Both the position numbers and the translations under genes were made by a program. From positions 1,364,001 to 1,428,000 of the forward strand of contig NZ_CP180212.1 of NCBI RefSeq assembly GCF_047553015.1: DNA of 64,000 bases, given 5' to 3'. This document shows, in pieces, positions 36,126 through 45,092 of the stretch. Below the pieces are notes generated by a model. It ran no database searches, was not told where the DNA came from, and worked only from the letters and a program-made list of their open reading frames with translations. The DNA is from Carnobacterium_A sp047553015 (GTDB lineage Bacteria > Bacillota > Bacilli > Lactobacillales > Carnobacteriaceae). Each line of letters starts with the position of its first letter. Within the stretch, counting starts at the first letter, position 1.

Positions 36126-38460
36126 TTAGTTAATCTGGACACCCGATTCGGCTACCCAGCCGATTATTTTGCCATCTAAAGCAAATTCTACCCACTTCAC
36201 ACCGTTCAATGAAGAAACTTCTTTTGTTAGTTCTATTTGTTTTCCTACGAAATTAGATAGCCCGGTTACACGTTGATTTCCTTTTTCAAAATCATTCCAA
36301 ACTCCAAAATCATAGGCATTAACTACAGGTGTGCTTAGTTTAGAAACAGCTTGTGGTGTTTCTCCGTAACGGATACCTGATTCAGCTACCCAGCCGATTA
36401 TTTTACCATCTAAAGCGAATTCTACCCACTTTACACCCTTAAGGGAGATAACTTCTTTTGTTACTTCTATTCGTTTTCCAATAAAAGTATATAACCCAGT
36501 TATACGTGTATTCCCTTGTTCAAAAGTATTCCAAACTCCAAAATCGTACGCATGAGCTACAGGCGTTCCTAATTTAGAAACAGGTTGTGGTGTTTCTCCG
36601 TAGCGAATACCTGATTCAGCTACCCAACCAATCACTTTGCCATTTAAAGCAAACTCTACCCATTTCAAACCGCTCAATGAGGAAACTTCTTTCGTTATCT
36701 CTAGTTGTTTTCCTACAAAGTCAGATAATCCAGCTACACGTTTATTGCCTTTTTCAATATCATTCCATATACCGAAATTGTATGCTTGAGCTACAGGTGT
36801 TCCTAATTTAGAGATAGATTGTGGTAATTCTCCATAACGGATACCTGATTCAGCTACCCAACCGATCACTCTACCATTTGAAGCAAACTCTACCCATTTC
36901 ACACCGTTTAGTGACGTTTTTTCGTTTGTTATTTCTAGTTGTTTTCCTACAAAGCTAGATAGTCCAGCTACACGTTTGCTGCCTTTTTCAATATCATCCC
37001 ACACACCGAAGTTGTATGCTTGAGCAACAGGTGTTCCTAGTTTAGAGACAGGTTTTGGTAATTCTCCATACTGAATACCTGATTCAGCTACCCAACCAAT
37101 CACTTTGCCATTTAAAGCAAACTCTACCCATTTCACACCATTCAGTGACGTTTTTTCGTTTGTTATCTCTAGTTGTTTTCCTACGAAGTCAGATAATCCA
37201 GCTACACGTTTACTGCCTTTTTCAATATCATTCCACACACCAAAGTTGTAAGCTTTAGCTACAGGTGTTCCTAGTTTAGCGATAGGTTCTTGTATTTCAC
37301 CATATTGGATACCTGATTCAGCTACCCAACCGATTACTTTGCCATTTAAAGCAAACTCTACCCATTTCACACCATTCAATGACGTTTTCTCGTTTGTTAT
37401 CTCTAGTTGTTTTCCTACGAAGTCAGATAATCCAGCTACACGTTTACTGCCTTTTTCAACATCATTCCACACACCAAAGTTGTAAGCTTTAGCTACAGGT
37501 GTTCCTAGTTTAGCGATAGGTTCTTGTATTTCACCATATTGGATACCTGATTCAGCTACCCAACCGATTACTTTGCCATTTAAAGCAAACTCTACCCATT
37601 TCACACCATTCAATGACGTTTTCTCGTTTGTTATCTCTAGTTGTTTTCCTACGAAGTCAGATAATCCAGCTACACGTTTACTGCCTTTTTCAACATCATT
37701 CCACACACCGAAGTTGTAAGCTTTAGCTACAGGTGTTCCTAGTTTAGTGATAGGTTCTTGTATTTCGCCATATTGGATACCTGATTCAGCTACCCAACCG
37801 ATTACTTTGCCATTTAAAGCAAACTCTACCCATTTCACACCATTCAATGACGTTTTTTCGTTTGTTATCTCTAGTTGTTTTCCTACGAAGTCAGATAGTC
37901 CAGCTACACGTTTACTGCCCTTTTCGACATCATCCCACACACCGAAGTTATATGCTTGAGCTACAGGTGTTCCTAGTTTAGTGATAGGTTCTTGTATTTC
38001 GCCATATTGGATACCTGATTCAGCTACCCAACCGATTACTTTGCCATTTAAAGCAAACTCTACCCATTTCACACCATTCAATGACGTTTTTTCGTTTGTT
38101 ATCTCTAGTTGTTTTCCTACGAAGTCAGATAATCCAGCTACACGTTTACTGCCTTTTTCAACATCATTCCACACACCGAAGTTGTATGCTTGAGCTACAG
38201 GTGTTCCTAATTTAGAGACAGGTTTTGGAATTTGAACTGGTGTTGAACCCATCACAACCCCTGTTTTAGCCACCCAGCCGATTGTTTTATCGTTTGAGCT
38301 AAATTCTACCCATTCTACACCATTATTTGCTGTTGCTTCTCTAATAAGTTTGATTTCACTGTTCGCAAATTCTAAAAGATTGCCAACTTGTTTCATTCCA
38401 TTTTCATAGTTATCCCAAACACCGAAATCATGAGCGTTCTCAACAGGAGTACTTAATACA
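36126..38460 (-). repeat. Tandem 234-bp repeats encoding GW modules 2-11
   Basis: Ten consecutive units of about 234 bp (78 codons). The central units (about 37040-38220) differ by only a few bases each, for example the same CCTGTAGCT...GTTTGG.A pattern at 234-bp steps, with alternation limited to codons such as QA/KA and ND/DD. The outer units are clearly more divergent, the pattern of recent unequal recombination in the middle of an older array. Confidence 0.9.
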
Positions 38461-39389
38461 GGTGTTATTTGGACTCCTGTTTTTCCTACCCAACCAAGAA
38501 CTTTACCATTTTGTCCAATTTGAACCCAATCACCATTTTTATTTCTAACTTCTTTATACACTGTTATTGGTTGATTGTTATATGAATGCAGGTCTCCAAC
38601 TTTAACTGACTTATCATCAGGATAAAGACCATTCCAAATACCGTAATTTTTAGAATCTACTGGAAGAGCATATTTTCTATCCAAACTTTTTTCTTTGAAA
38701 ACTTGATTAGGTATGTTGTTGTAAGTTTTTACAACTAAATCATAAAATTCATTTACAGAGTATCCCCATTTTTTAAAATAACCAACTGGATCAGTATGAT
38801 TTGTTCCTCCAAGATAACGAGAAACTTCATCATGTGTCCATACTGTGCCGCCTCCACTCTTTGTAGCACGGGAAGGTTCAAGATTATAATAATGTAGCAT
38901 GTATGCTGCTAAATAGGCATCATTATTTACTGATTGAGCAAACTGGTGAAAAGTATTGTGTTCGACTAATTCTATTTGGTAAAAACGTGGATTTGCTTTT
39001 TTCCCCGCACCCCAGACAGCAAAATCAGCTGGATGAATTTGTATGATGTAATCCTTATCAACAAACGCATGTACAAAAGCGTTCTGCCAATTCAACGTCA
39101 TGTAATTTATTTCACTAAAAATAGTTGAATTTTTATTTGCTGTTTCGTGAATAAGAATTCCTTCCGCTTGTCCATTGCCGTTACGATAATCAAACTGCAA
39201 AAACTGCTTATAATTTTGTGTTATTTTTGCAGTTCGTAAATTTTGTTGCTTAATATATGTATTAACATTTGGGTATTGATTACTCAATACACTTGTTGAT
39301 GCTTCTACAATGACAGGTGGTTGTGCGATACCAATGATTCCAATACTTACTATTCCTAAAGCTAAAGTAGCTTTATACTTCTTTTTCAT
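36126..39389 (-). CDS. Secreted N-acetylmuramoyl-L-alanine amidase with 11 GW modules
   Basis: A 1087-residue surface autolysin. A signal peptide with likely cleavage near residue 30 (VEA/STS) comes first. Amidase_2 domain follows at about 70-220, with LIHETAN (H81), VHAFVDKD (H107), WTHDEVS (H186) and HTDPVGYF (H198, D200) as zinc and catalytic candidates. From residue about 240 to the end there are eleven GW modules of about 78 residues, the cell-wall/lipoteichoic-acid binding type of Listeria InlB and Ami; there is no LPXTG. Modules 3-7 are nearly identical, the outer ones diverged. The gene is monocistronic with its own terminator and GGAGG before the ATG. It sits between the two halves of the nonulosonate genes. 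It cleaves the amide bond between MurNAc and L-alanine, with a role in cell separation or lysis inferred. Confidence 0.93.
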   Translation of the reverse strand: MKKKYKATLALGIVSIGIIGIAQPPVIVEASTSVLSNQYPNVNTYIKQQNLRTAKITQNYKQFLQFDYRNGNGQAEGILIHETANKNSTIFSEINYMTLNWQNAFVHAFVDKDYIIQIHPADFAVWGAGKKANPRFYQIELVEHNTFHQFAQSVNNDAYLAAYMLHYYNLEPSRATKSGGGTVWTHDEVSRYLGGTNHTDPVGYFKKWGYSVNEFYDLVVKTYNNIPNQVFKEKSLDRKYALPVDSKNYGIWNGLYPDDKSVKVGDLHSYNNQPITVYKEVRNKNGDWVQIGQNGKVLGWVGKTGVQITPVLSTPVENAHDFGVWDNYENGMKQVGNLLEFANSEIKLIREATANNGVEWVEFSSNDKTIGWVAKTGVVMGSTPVQIPKPVSKLGTPVAQAYNFGVWNDVEKGSKRVAGLSDFVGKQLEITNEKTSLNGVKWVEFALNGKVIGWVAESGIQYGEIQEPITKLGTPVAQAYNFGVWDDVEKGSKRVAGLSDFVGKQLEITNEKTSLNGVKWVEFALNGKVIGWVAESGIQYGEIQEPITKLGTPVAKAYNFGVWNDVEKGSKRVAGLSDFVGKQLEITNEKTSLNGVKWVEFALNGKVIGWVAESGIQYGEIQEPIAKLGTPVAKAYNFGVWNDVEKGSKRVAGLSDFVGKQLEITNEKTSLNGVKWVEFALNGKVIGWVAESGIQYGEIQEPIAKLGTPVAKAYNFGVWNDIEKGSKRVAGLSDFVGKQLEITNEKTSLNGVKWVEFALNGKVIGWVAESGIQYGELPKPVSKLGTPVAQAYNFGVWDDIEKGSKRVAGLSSFVGKQLEITNEKTSLNGVKWVEFASNGRVIGWVAESGIRYGELPQSISKLGTPVAQAYNFGIWNDIEKGNKRVAGLSDFVGKQLEITKEVSSLSGLKWVEFALNGKVIGWVAESGIRYGETPQPVSKLGTPVAHAYDFGVWNTFEQGNTRITGLYTFIGKRIEVTKEVISLKGVKWVEFALDGKIIGWVAESGIRYGETPQAVSKLSTPVVNAYDFGVWNDFEKGNQRVTGLSNFVGKQIELTKEVSSLNGVKWVEFALDGKIIGWVAESGVQIN

Positions 39390-39821
39390 TATTCTATTTT
39401 CCTCCTAGATAGTTATACTGTAGTCCTAAGTAAAAGCAATACTATTTTTATTGTCTTCAAATTTACGACTACCTATCTAATTGTAGTGTAAAAATTTTAT
39501 TAAGTATACAAGTAAATCGCTAACACGATTAATTATTAATGTTATTCGTACTCTATTTTTTATAGCAGCTAACGATTTTTATTAAAAAATAGTAGTTTCT
39601 AAAGATTAATAAACACTGAATTAATCTTTGTTTTGACTTTCCGAACATAATCTGGACAACCATTAAAATACAATCCTATTTTAGTAAATAATATAAAAAA
39701 TTGAATTACAGAATGAGGTTAGCTAGTGCTAATAACCTTATTCTGTAATTCAACAAAAAATAAGAACGAACTGATTTCACGCCTATTATCTACATGATAT
39801 CTAACAGTGCGATAGGCAATT
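39390..39821. other. 432-bp intergenic region with terminator and amidase leader
   Basis: Reading leftward it holds the acyltransferase terminator (39692-39760) and then about 290 bp of very AT-rich leader before the amidase start, longer than other leaders here. A TATACT with TTG in front (about 39508-39516) and a TACAAT nearer the gene are possible -10 boxes without good -35 partners. No small gene was recognised. A long 5' untranslated region is possible. Confidence 0.5.
39692..39760 (-). terminator. Strong terminator after the acyltransferase gene
   Basis: Arms of 21 bases at 39701-39721 and 39733-39753 pair with one mismatch and are followed on the minus strand by TTTTTTATATT. The hairpin is about 70 bp behind the acyltransferase stop codon and separates it from the amidase gene. 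Confidence 0.85.
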
Positions 39822-40901
39822 CTATTTTTTTGAACGATTCGTAATCCTAAAAATACTTTTAACATTAAGAAACTTTTTTATCTCTTTATTTAATCCATTT
39901 AAAAAAAAGACTATCATAATAGAGCTAGCAAAAATAATTGTAACAATTAGTAGAGCATAAAGGTAATCTGCTACAGTGTTTGAGAAAAAAAATCGTCTAA
40001 AGACTTTGTAGACAATGTTATCAACTATATAACTAATTAGATAAATATCTAGCGTATGGCTAGCTATTCTAATTATAAGCGGATTAAGAGACTTAAGTTT
40101 TTTAATTTTTTTATCTAATAGATACATAAATACACAGTAAGCTTGAATCAATATAAATAAGGACGAATAATCTTTTATAGCATTCGAGATATTTCCAATA
40201 CTTGAATAAGAAAAGTTTACATAAATAGAGAAAATATACATAGCTAGTCCGATGAGTAGATAGTATTTTTTTTCTAAAACTGGAAGATAAAGTTTTATAT
40301 ATCCTCCAATTACGTAATACGCTATTGGATAAAGATCATTCAAAAAATTAGGCAATCTCAGAACATTAGCATAACCAAAAAAACTGCTAAAATTATTCCA
40401 AGTTGAAGGAATAACACTCACTCCTATTAAAAATAAAAGAAACCAGTCTAATTTTTTTTTAGAACTAACTTTTATTAGTCTATTTAAAAATGGAACTATA
40501 AGGGAAAGTTTAATAAACATATTAATATACCAAGCATACGGAATGGCTTCGAAAGAAAAAATCATTCTGACTCCATCTGAAAGAGAGAAAGATTCATTCA
40601 TAAATGTATTTCGAAAAAATAATGTCAGAATAGAATAGAATAAGTACACACCTACTATAAAAAAAATTTTTTTGAAGTACTTAATAGACGGTTCTTTTTT
40701 GATATTCAAATAACCAGTAGTTAATAAGAATAAAGGTACACAAATAATAAAAAATTGTCTATAGGATAAAAGAACCATGATATCAAAAGAACTTTTTATA
40801 TTTATACTGCTAAGAGTATTTAATATAAAGTGTACTCCTATCACTGAAAAAATAGCGATACATTTTATAATATCTATTCCTATCTCTCTTTCTTTTTGCA
40901 T
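39822..40901 (-). CDS. Membrane acyltransferase, family 3 (O-acetylation)
   Basis: The start is the ATG at 40901 behind GAGGG; an in-frame start at 40946 lies upstream. The 359 residues carry about ten transmembrane helices and the family N-terminus EIGIDIIKCIAIFSVIGVHF, whose histidine in helix 1 is the catalytic candidate. These enzymes move acetyl or other acyl groups to surface polysaccharides or peptidoglycan; there is no C-terminal SGNH domain as in OatA. It lies between the leg operon and the amidase, so it may acetylate the nonulosonate-containing polymer; this is inference from position. Confidence 0.82.
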   Translation of the reverse strand: MQKEREIGIDIIKCIAIFSVIGVHFILNTLSSINIKSSFDIMVLLSYRQFFIICVPLFLLTTGYLNIKKEPSIKYFKKIFFIVGVYLFYSILTLFFRNTFMNESFSLSDGVRMIFSFEAIPYAWYINMFIKLSLIVPFLNRLIKVSSKKKLDWFLLFLIGVSVIPSTWNNFSSFFGYANVLRLPNFLNDLYPIAYYVIGGYIKLYLPVLEKKYYLLIGLAMYIFSIYVNFSYSSIGNISNAIKDYSSLFILIQAYCVFMYLLDKKIKKLKSLNPLIIRIASHTLDIYLISYIVDNIVYKVFRRFFFSNTVADYLYALLIVTIIFASSIMIVFFLNGLNKEIKKFLNVKSIFRITNRSKK

Positions 40902-41242
40902 AATACCCTCTTTTCTAATTTTTTCTATGAAGCGATATAAGAACAATTGTTTTTATTTATGTCCTTAGCCCCTCTATTTTATACTATAAAACGATTATGG
41001 TACATAAAAAGTCATCTATGAGTGACTCCAATTGTATTTCTCATCAAAGAAAGTAAAGGAGTCACCACAAATGACCTATTTCCATATTAATAGAAGAAAA
41101 ACTCCCAATAAAGACTACAAAATATGAAGGTAAGACAACTATTGTTTTAAGAAAATCATTGAACTATCTAACTAAACTAAATTTAATCTATCAAATAAGT
41201 AAAAGGATATCTTACTCTTTTTTTCTAATTCTAGCCCTTTTA
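40902..41242. other. 341-bp intergenic region with possible mobile-element scar
   Basis: It contains a perfect 8-bp inverted repeat GTGACTCC/GGAGTCAC (41022-41029 and 41058-41065), the second arm being also a ribosome-binding-site-like GGAG. It is followed by an ATG at 41071 that opens 18 codons on the plus strand (MTYFHINRRK...) before a stop. This resembles the start of an insertion-sequence transposase cut off after a few codons. No promoter for the acyltransferase was certain. Confidence 0.35.
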
Positions 41243-42403
41243 TTAAGGTAAATCATAAAAACTTTTTTTTAATGAAAAAGAATTATTCAAGAAATTTTTT
41301 AATTTTTTTAAAATTTTCTCACTAACTTGCCCATCGCCATAAGGATTATTCATGCTCTTTAATTCAGTATTAAAATCAACGGATAAGGCTAGTTTAATAG
41401 CTTTGTCTATCTCTTCTTTTTTAGGTTCACAGTTAATTACAGAAGTTGCTTGAATTCTACCTTTTTGACGATCGCCAATATTTACTGTAGGTATTTTAAA
41501 AGACGGAGCTTCGATAATCCCACTTGATGAATTTCCAATGACAGCCGTTGCTATCTTCATTGTACTTAGGTAACGCAATTGCCCCATTGAAGTAAAAGCC
41601 ATTGTTTTATCAGGATTTAACTGGGTATAGTCATCTATTAATTGATTAATGACTCGTCCATCTGTATCCGAATTCGCTTTAGTAAAGATAATGGTTGCAT
41701 CTTGTACGTTATCTAGAGCTGTTAGCAATTCTTTAAATTGAGTTGCTGAGGTATTGTTCTCGAGAGTCACTGGATGAAAGGTCACCAATAGCAGCTGTTG
41801 ATTAAATTGAATACCTAGACTCTCTTCAAGTTCTTTTTTTGTCATTAAAGGCATATTGATAATATTCTCAATCCCAATTGCCCCAACGTTAAAGACGCGC
41901 TCAGGTTGTTCTCCAAGTTGAATCACGCGTTTGCGGTACAATTCTGCACTTGTAAAATGCAATACGCTCATCTTTGTAATGGCATGCCTAAAGGCTTCAT
42001 CAAAAGCCCCTTCTGTTGTTTCCCCACCATGCAAATGAGCAATTGGAATGCGTGCGGTAGAAGCCGTAGCAGCAGCAGCAAAGGTCTCATATCGGTCGCC
42101 TAACAAGATAACCATATCTGGTTGTAAGCGTTCGAAACTTTCTGAGAACCCAATCATCCCTAAACCCATTGATTTTGATATCCCAACGGGTGTATCGGAA
42201 CTTAAAAGAATCGCTACTTTTTCATCAATTTTATACCCATCTGCTTCGATTAATTTATAAGTTAAACCAAATTCTGGCGATAAATGCATTCCTGTAACAA
42301 GTAGTTGCAAGTCTAACTCTTTGTCATTTTTTATTCTTTCAAGTAAAGGCATTAAAAGACCATACTCTGCTCTTGTTCCTGTCACAACACAAATCTTTTT
42401 CAT
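41243..42403 (-). CDS. legG: Hydrolysing NDP-sugar 2-epimerase, LegG/NeuC-type
   Basis: Releases the NDP group from an NDP-2,4-diacetamido-trideoxy sugar and inverts C2, giving the 2,4-diacetamido-2,4,6-trideoxy-mannose substrate of LegI. The 386 residues start KKICVVTGTRAEYGLLMPLL, with GDRYETFAAA (about 101-110), HLHGGETTEGAFDEAFRHAITK (about 123-144), TFHPVTLENN (about 212-221) and GNSSSGIIEAPSF (about 291-303). It overlaps legI by four bases and is last in the operon. The sequence alone does not separate LegG from NeuC or NeuC-like enzymes of sialic acid; legB and legC decide for LegG. Confidence 0.88.
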   Translation of the reverse strand: MKKICVVTGTRAEYGLLMPLLERIKNDKELDLQLLVTGMHLSPEFGLTYKLIEADGYKIDEKVAILLSSDTPVGISKSMGLGMIGFSESFERLQPDMVILLGDRYETFAAAATASTARIPIAHLHGGETTEGAFDEAFRHAITKMSVLHFTSAELYRKRVIQLGEQPERVFNVGAIGIENIINMPLMTKKELEESLGIQFNQQLLLVTFHPVTLENNTSATQFKELLTALDNVQDATIIFTKANSDTDGRVINQLIDDYTQLNPDKTMAFTSMGQLRYLSTMKIATAVIGNSSSGIIEAPSFKIPTVNIGDRQKGRIQATSVINCEPKKEEIDKAIKLALSVDFNTELKSMNNPYGDGQVSEKILKKLKNFLNNSFSLKKSFYDLP

Positions 42404-43401
42404 CGTTCAATCAGCTCATCTTTTTGGTAGTTTTTAGTCGCTTTTTTTCCAATTAGTTCATCCCACAGCATTGGTGACAATCCTGTACCCGGACGTTTGA
42501 TCTCTAAGTTATCTTCTGAGTACCGTTCTCCACTCTCTATCGTAGTCTTAGCAACAAGGCTTTTACGAGCAATTGCCTTATTTTTACGTTCAGAATCAGT
42601 CGGTGTTTTGACCCCATTACCAAGTGCTTGCTCAATATTACGAATGCTGGTTACCATTTCTTTTAATTCATCTGGTTCTAAGCTGGCCTTATGATCTGGT
42701 CCTGTCATTGTTTTATCCAAAGTAAAATGCTTCTCAATAAGGGTTGCTCCCAAAGCTACAGCAGCAATCGGCACCTCTATGCCTAATGTGTGGTCTGAAT
42801 ACCCAACAGGCACTTTAAAGGCTTCTTTCATTGCATTCATCGCCAATAAATTGACATCTTCCATTGGTGTAGGATACTCCGTATTGCAATGCAGTACGGT
42901 GATTTCTTTAGCACCATTTTCTCTTAAGACCCTTAATGCTTCTTCAATTTCACCCAATGTTGACATACCGGTAGATAAAATAACTTTTTTACCTGTTTTA
43001 GCTGTTTTTCGTAAATAAGGTAAATTTGTTATTTCGCCTGATGGGATTTTAAAGATACCTAAGCCTAAATCCTGCAATAGATCAATGCTTTCTAAATCGA
43101 AGGCTGAAGATAAGAACATCACACCTAGACTAGTCGCATAGTCCATCAATTCTTGGTGTTTATCGTAATCCAATTCCAGCTTCTTAATCATCTGGTATTG
43201 GCTTTCTTCATTGTTACCTGTATTTGTAACTTGATAGTCAGCTTTTTTAGCATGAATAGTGACGAGTTTATCTGCTTTAAAACTTTGGAACTTCACTGCA
43301 TCTACACCAGCTTCTGCCCCTTTTTTAATGAGTTCTTTTGCTAATTCAATGCTGCCGTTATGATTAACACCAGCTTCTGCAATAATAAATGTTTTATTCA
43401 C
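42400..43401 (-). CDS. legI: Nonulosonic acid synthase, LegI/NeuB-type
   Basis: Condenses the 2,4-diacetamido-trideoxy-mannose with phosphoenolpyruvate. The start is the GTG at 43401, seven bases after AAGGAGG, inside the end of neuD; longer frames up to 43479 are unlikely. The 333 residues have a TIM barrel with FIIAEAGVNHNGS (5-17), KFQSFKA, KIPSGEITNLPYL, VILSTGMST, GYSDHT and EKHFTLDKTMTGPDHKAS. A C-terminal antifreeze-like SAF domain ends in GTGLSPMLWDELIGKKATKN. All active-site stretches are intact. Confidence 0.93.
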   Translation of the reverse strand: MNKTFIIAEAGVNHNGSIELAKELIKKGAEAGVDAVKFQSFKADKLVTIHAKKADYQVTNTGNNEESQYQMIKKLELDYDKHQELMDYATSLGVMFLSSAFDLESIDLLQDLGLGIFKIPSGEITNLPYLRKTAKTGKKVILSTGMSTLGEIEEALRVLRENGAKEITVLHCNTEYPTPMEDVNLLAMNAMKEAFKVPVGYSDHTLGIEVPIAAVALGATLIEKHFTLDKTMTGPDHKASLEPDELKEMVTSIRNIEQALGNGVKTPTDSERKNKAIARKSLVAKTTIESGERYSEDNLEIKRPGTGLSPMLWDELIGKKATKNYQKDELIER

Positions 43402-44035
43402 GTTCTGCCTCCTTACACGGATTACCATACGCAACAGAGCCGCTACGTATTTTTCGAATGACAACACTCCCTGCACCAATAATAGACTGTTCGCCTATTT
43501 CGATTCCTTGTATCACGGTTGCATTGGTTCCTACGTGCGTATGATTGCCTATGCTTACATTTCCACTTAACGTAGCTCCAGGTGCTAAATGGCAATAATC
43601 ACCAATGGTGCTATCGTGTTCAACGATAGCACCAGAATTGATAATAGCATTTTTCCCTATTTGAACAGCGGTATTGATAATGGTTCCTTTTCCTATAAAA
43701 GTTCCTTCACCAATACGTGCATTAGCTGAAATTAGTGCAGTAGGATCGTTAATAATAGGAAATTTAAAACCAATTAGATAAGCTTTTTCATATAATTTTT
43801 GTCTTAGCTGAGTATCTCCAGTACTTCCTAATGCAATAAAGGCAAATTCTATTCCTTTATCGAACCAAGATTGCATCTCACTATCCACGCCAATAACCTT
43901 GATGCCACTAATAAGCGTACCGAGTTTATTGGGTGTATCTAAGATACCGATGATATCATATTCAGTACTTTGATTGAGAGAATCAATAATGCTTTTACAA
44001 TGTCCGCCTCCGCCAATCAAAAGAAGCTTTTTCAT
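43394..44035 (-). CDS. NeuD-like sugar O/N-acetyltransferase (LegH candidate)
   Basis: A 213-residue protein with an N-terminal Rossmann-like PglD_N domain (LIGGGGHCKSIIDSL, 5-19) and a C-terminal left-handed beta helix of hexapeptide repeats from about residue 100, with the catalytic histidine in IVEHDSTIGDYCHLAPGA (about 137-154). In the legionaminic pathway LegH acetylates the 4-amino group; PglD has the same fold. It overlaps legI by eight bases and ptmE by four. It may instead O-acetylate the finished sugar as NeuD does. Confidence 0.83.
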   Translation of the reverse strand: MKKLLLIGGGGHCKSIIDSLNQSTEYDIIGILDTPNKLGTLISGIKVIGVDSEMQSWFDKGIEFAFIALGSTGDTQLRQKLYEKAYLIGFKFPIINDPTALISANARIGEGTFIGKGTIINTAVQIGKNAIINSGAIVEHDSTIGDYCHLAPGATLSGNVSIGNHTHVGTNATVIQGIEIGEQSIIGAGSVVIRKIRSGSVAYGNPCKEAERE

Positions 44036-45075
44036 TTTTTAACACCTAATCTTTCAATCATTTCTTCCATTTCTTTGATTTGACCCATATCTAACCAAGA
44101 ATTTTCACTTACTGGGAAGACACCAACTTTAAGTCCGGCATGTTTAGCTGCTGTGATTACATCAGGTAAATCTGCAAATTCATCTTCAGGAACAAAATCT
44201 AGAATAGAGGGTTCCATCACATACATGCCTGTATTAATCAAATGACTGTATTCTGGTTTTTCTACTGTACTTTCTAGTAAACCATTTTCATCTAGTTGCA
44301 AGACACCATAAGGAATTTGCGTAATTTTAAGTGACGCAATAAACGTAATATCGTGTTCATTTTTTTGATGGAAATCAACGATATCTGTATAATCAGCATC
44401 AACTAAAATATCGCAATTCGAGACAAAAAAAGTTTCTTTTAACTGATCACGCATCAATGATAAACTTCCACCTGTTCCCAGTGGCTTATCTTCATCCACA
44501 TACGTCATCTGATAGTCTCGTTCAATTTCATTAAAGTACCCTTTAATCATGTTCTTTTTATAGTTAACACTAACAATAAAATCAGAACACCCAAAATCAT
44601 GAAATTTATCGATGATTCGTTCCATAATAGGCGTATCTCCAATAGGAATCAGTGGTTTTGGCAGAATTTTTGTATAAGGATAGAGTCTTGTTCCCTTGCC
44701 ACCAGCCATAATAACAACCGGTGTGTGGATTTTCTTGCCTTGAACCAATTCGTGCGTTTTGAACATAATGTTGCGAATAGTATGGTCTTCATTTAAAACC
44801 GGTATAGATTCAATCTTTTGTTGTTTCATTTGTGCCATCGCTTTATCTGTATCTTTTTTCAAAATAAAGATAGGATGGCTATTCATCGCTTCTTTTACCA
44901 TTGCATAAATAGAGTGATCTTTTAAAATCCATCTTCTAATGTCACCATCAGAAAGGGATCCTATTAATTTATTTTCTGACGTGACATAAATTATTTTCCG
45001 TGCATTTTTATCCATTTTTGCCATCGCATCTTTAATTGGTAAGGTATCTATGACAACGAAATCATTCAGCTCCAC
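44032..45075 (-). CDS. ptmE: CBS-domain nucleotidyltransferase, PtmE-like
   Basis: A fusion of two CBS domains (about 1-115) and a nucleotidyltransferase domain whose signature IMAGGKGTRLYPYTKILPKPLIPIGDTPI lies at about 122-150, followed by DEDKPLGTGGSL and SNCDILVDADY. Campylobacter PtmE, a glucosamine-1-phosphate guanylyltransferase that feeds a GDP-linked legionaminic acid pathway, has this layout. The GTG start at 45075 is preceded by GGGAGAAG. The CBS part could sense adenylate or CMP-sugar levels. Nucleotide choice cannot be settled from sequence. Confidence 0.83.
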   Translation of the reverse strand: MELNDFVVIDTLPIKDAMAKMDKNARKIIYVTSENKLIGSLSDGDIRRWILKDHSIYAMVKEAMNSHPIFILKKDTDKAMAQMKQQKIESIPVLNEDHTIRNIMFKTHELVQGKKIHTPVVIMAGGKGTRLYPYTKILPKPLIPIGDTPIMERIIDKFHDFGCSDFIVSVNYKKNMIKGYFNEIERDYQMTYVDEDKPLGTGGSLSLMRDQLKETFFVSNCDILVDADYTDIVDFHQKNEHDITFIASLKITQIPYGVLQLDENGLLESTVEKPEYSHLINTGMYVMEPSILDFVPEDEFADLPDVITAAKHAGLKVGVFPVSENSWLDMGQIKEMEEMIERLGVKK

Positions 45076-45092
45076 ACTATCTTCTCCCTTGG

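Noticed and set aside
36126..38460. Regularly spaced repeats that could suggest a CRISPR array or other non-coding array
   Set aside because: The 234-bp period is exactly 78 codons, the frame is open throughout and each unit codes for a GW module; there is no spacer/repeat alternation.
43402..43479. A 26-codon N-terminal extension of legI
   Set aside because: The family begins at the FIIAEAGVNHNG segment; the GTG at 43401 has AAGGAGG at the right distance and the extension lies wholly inside neuD.
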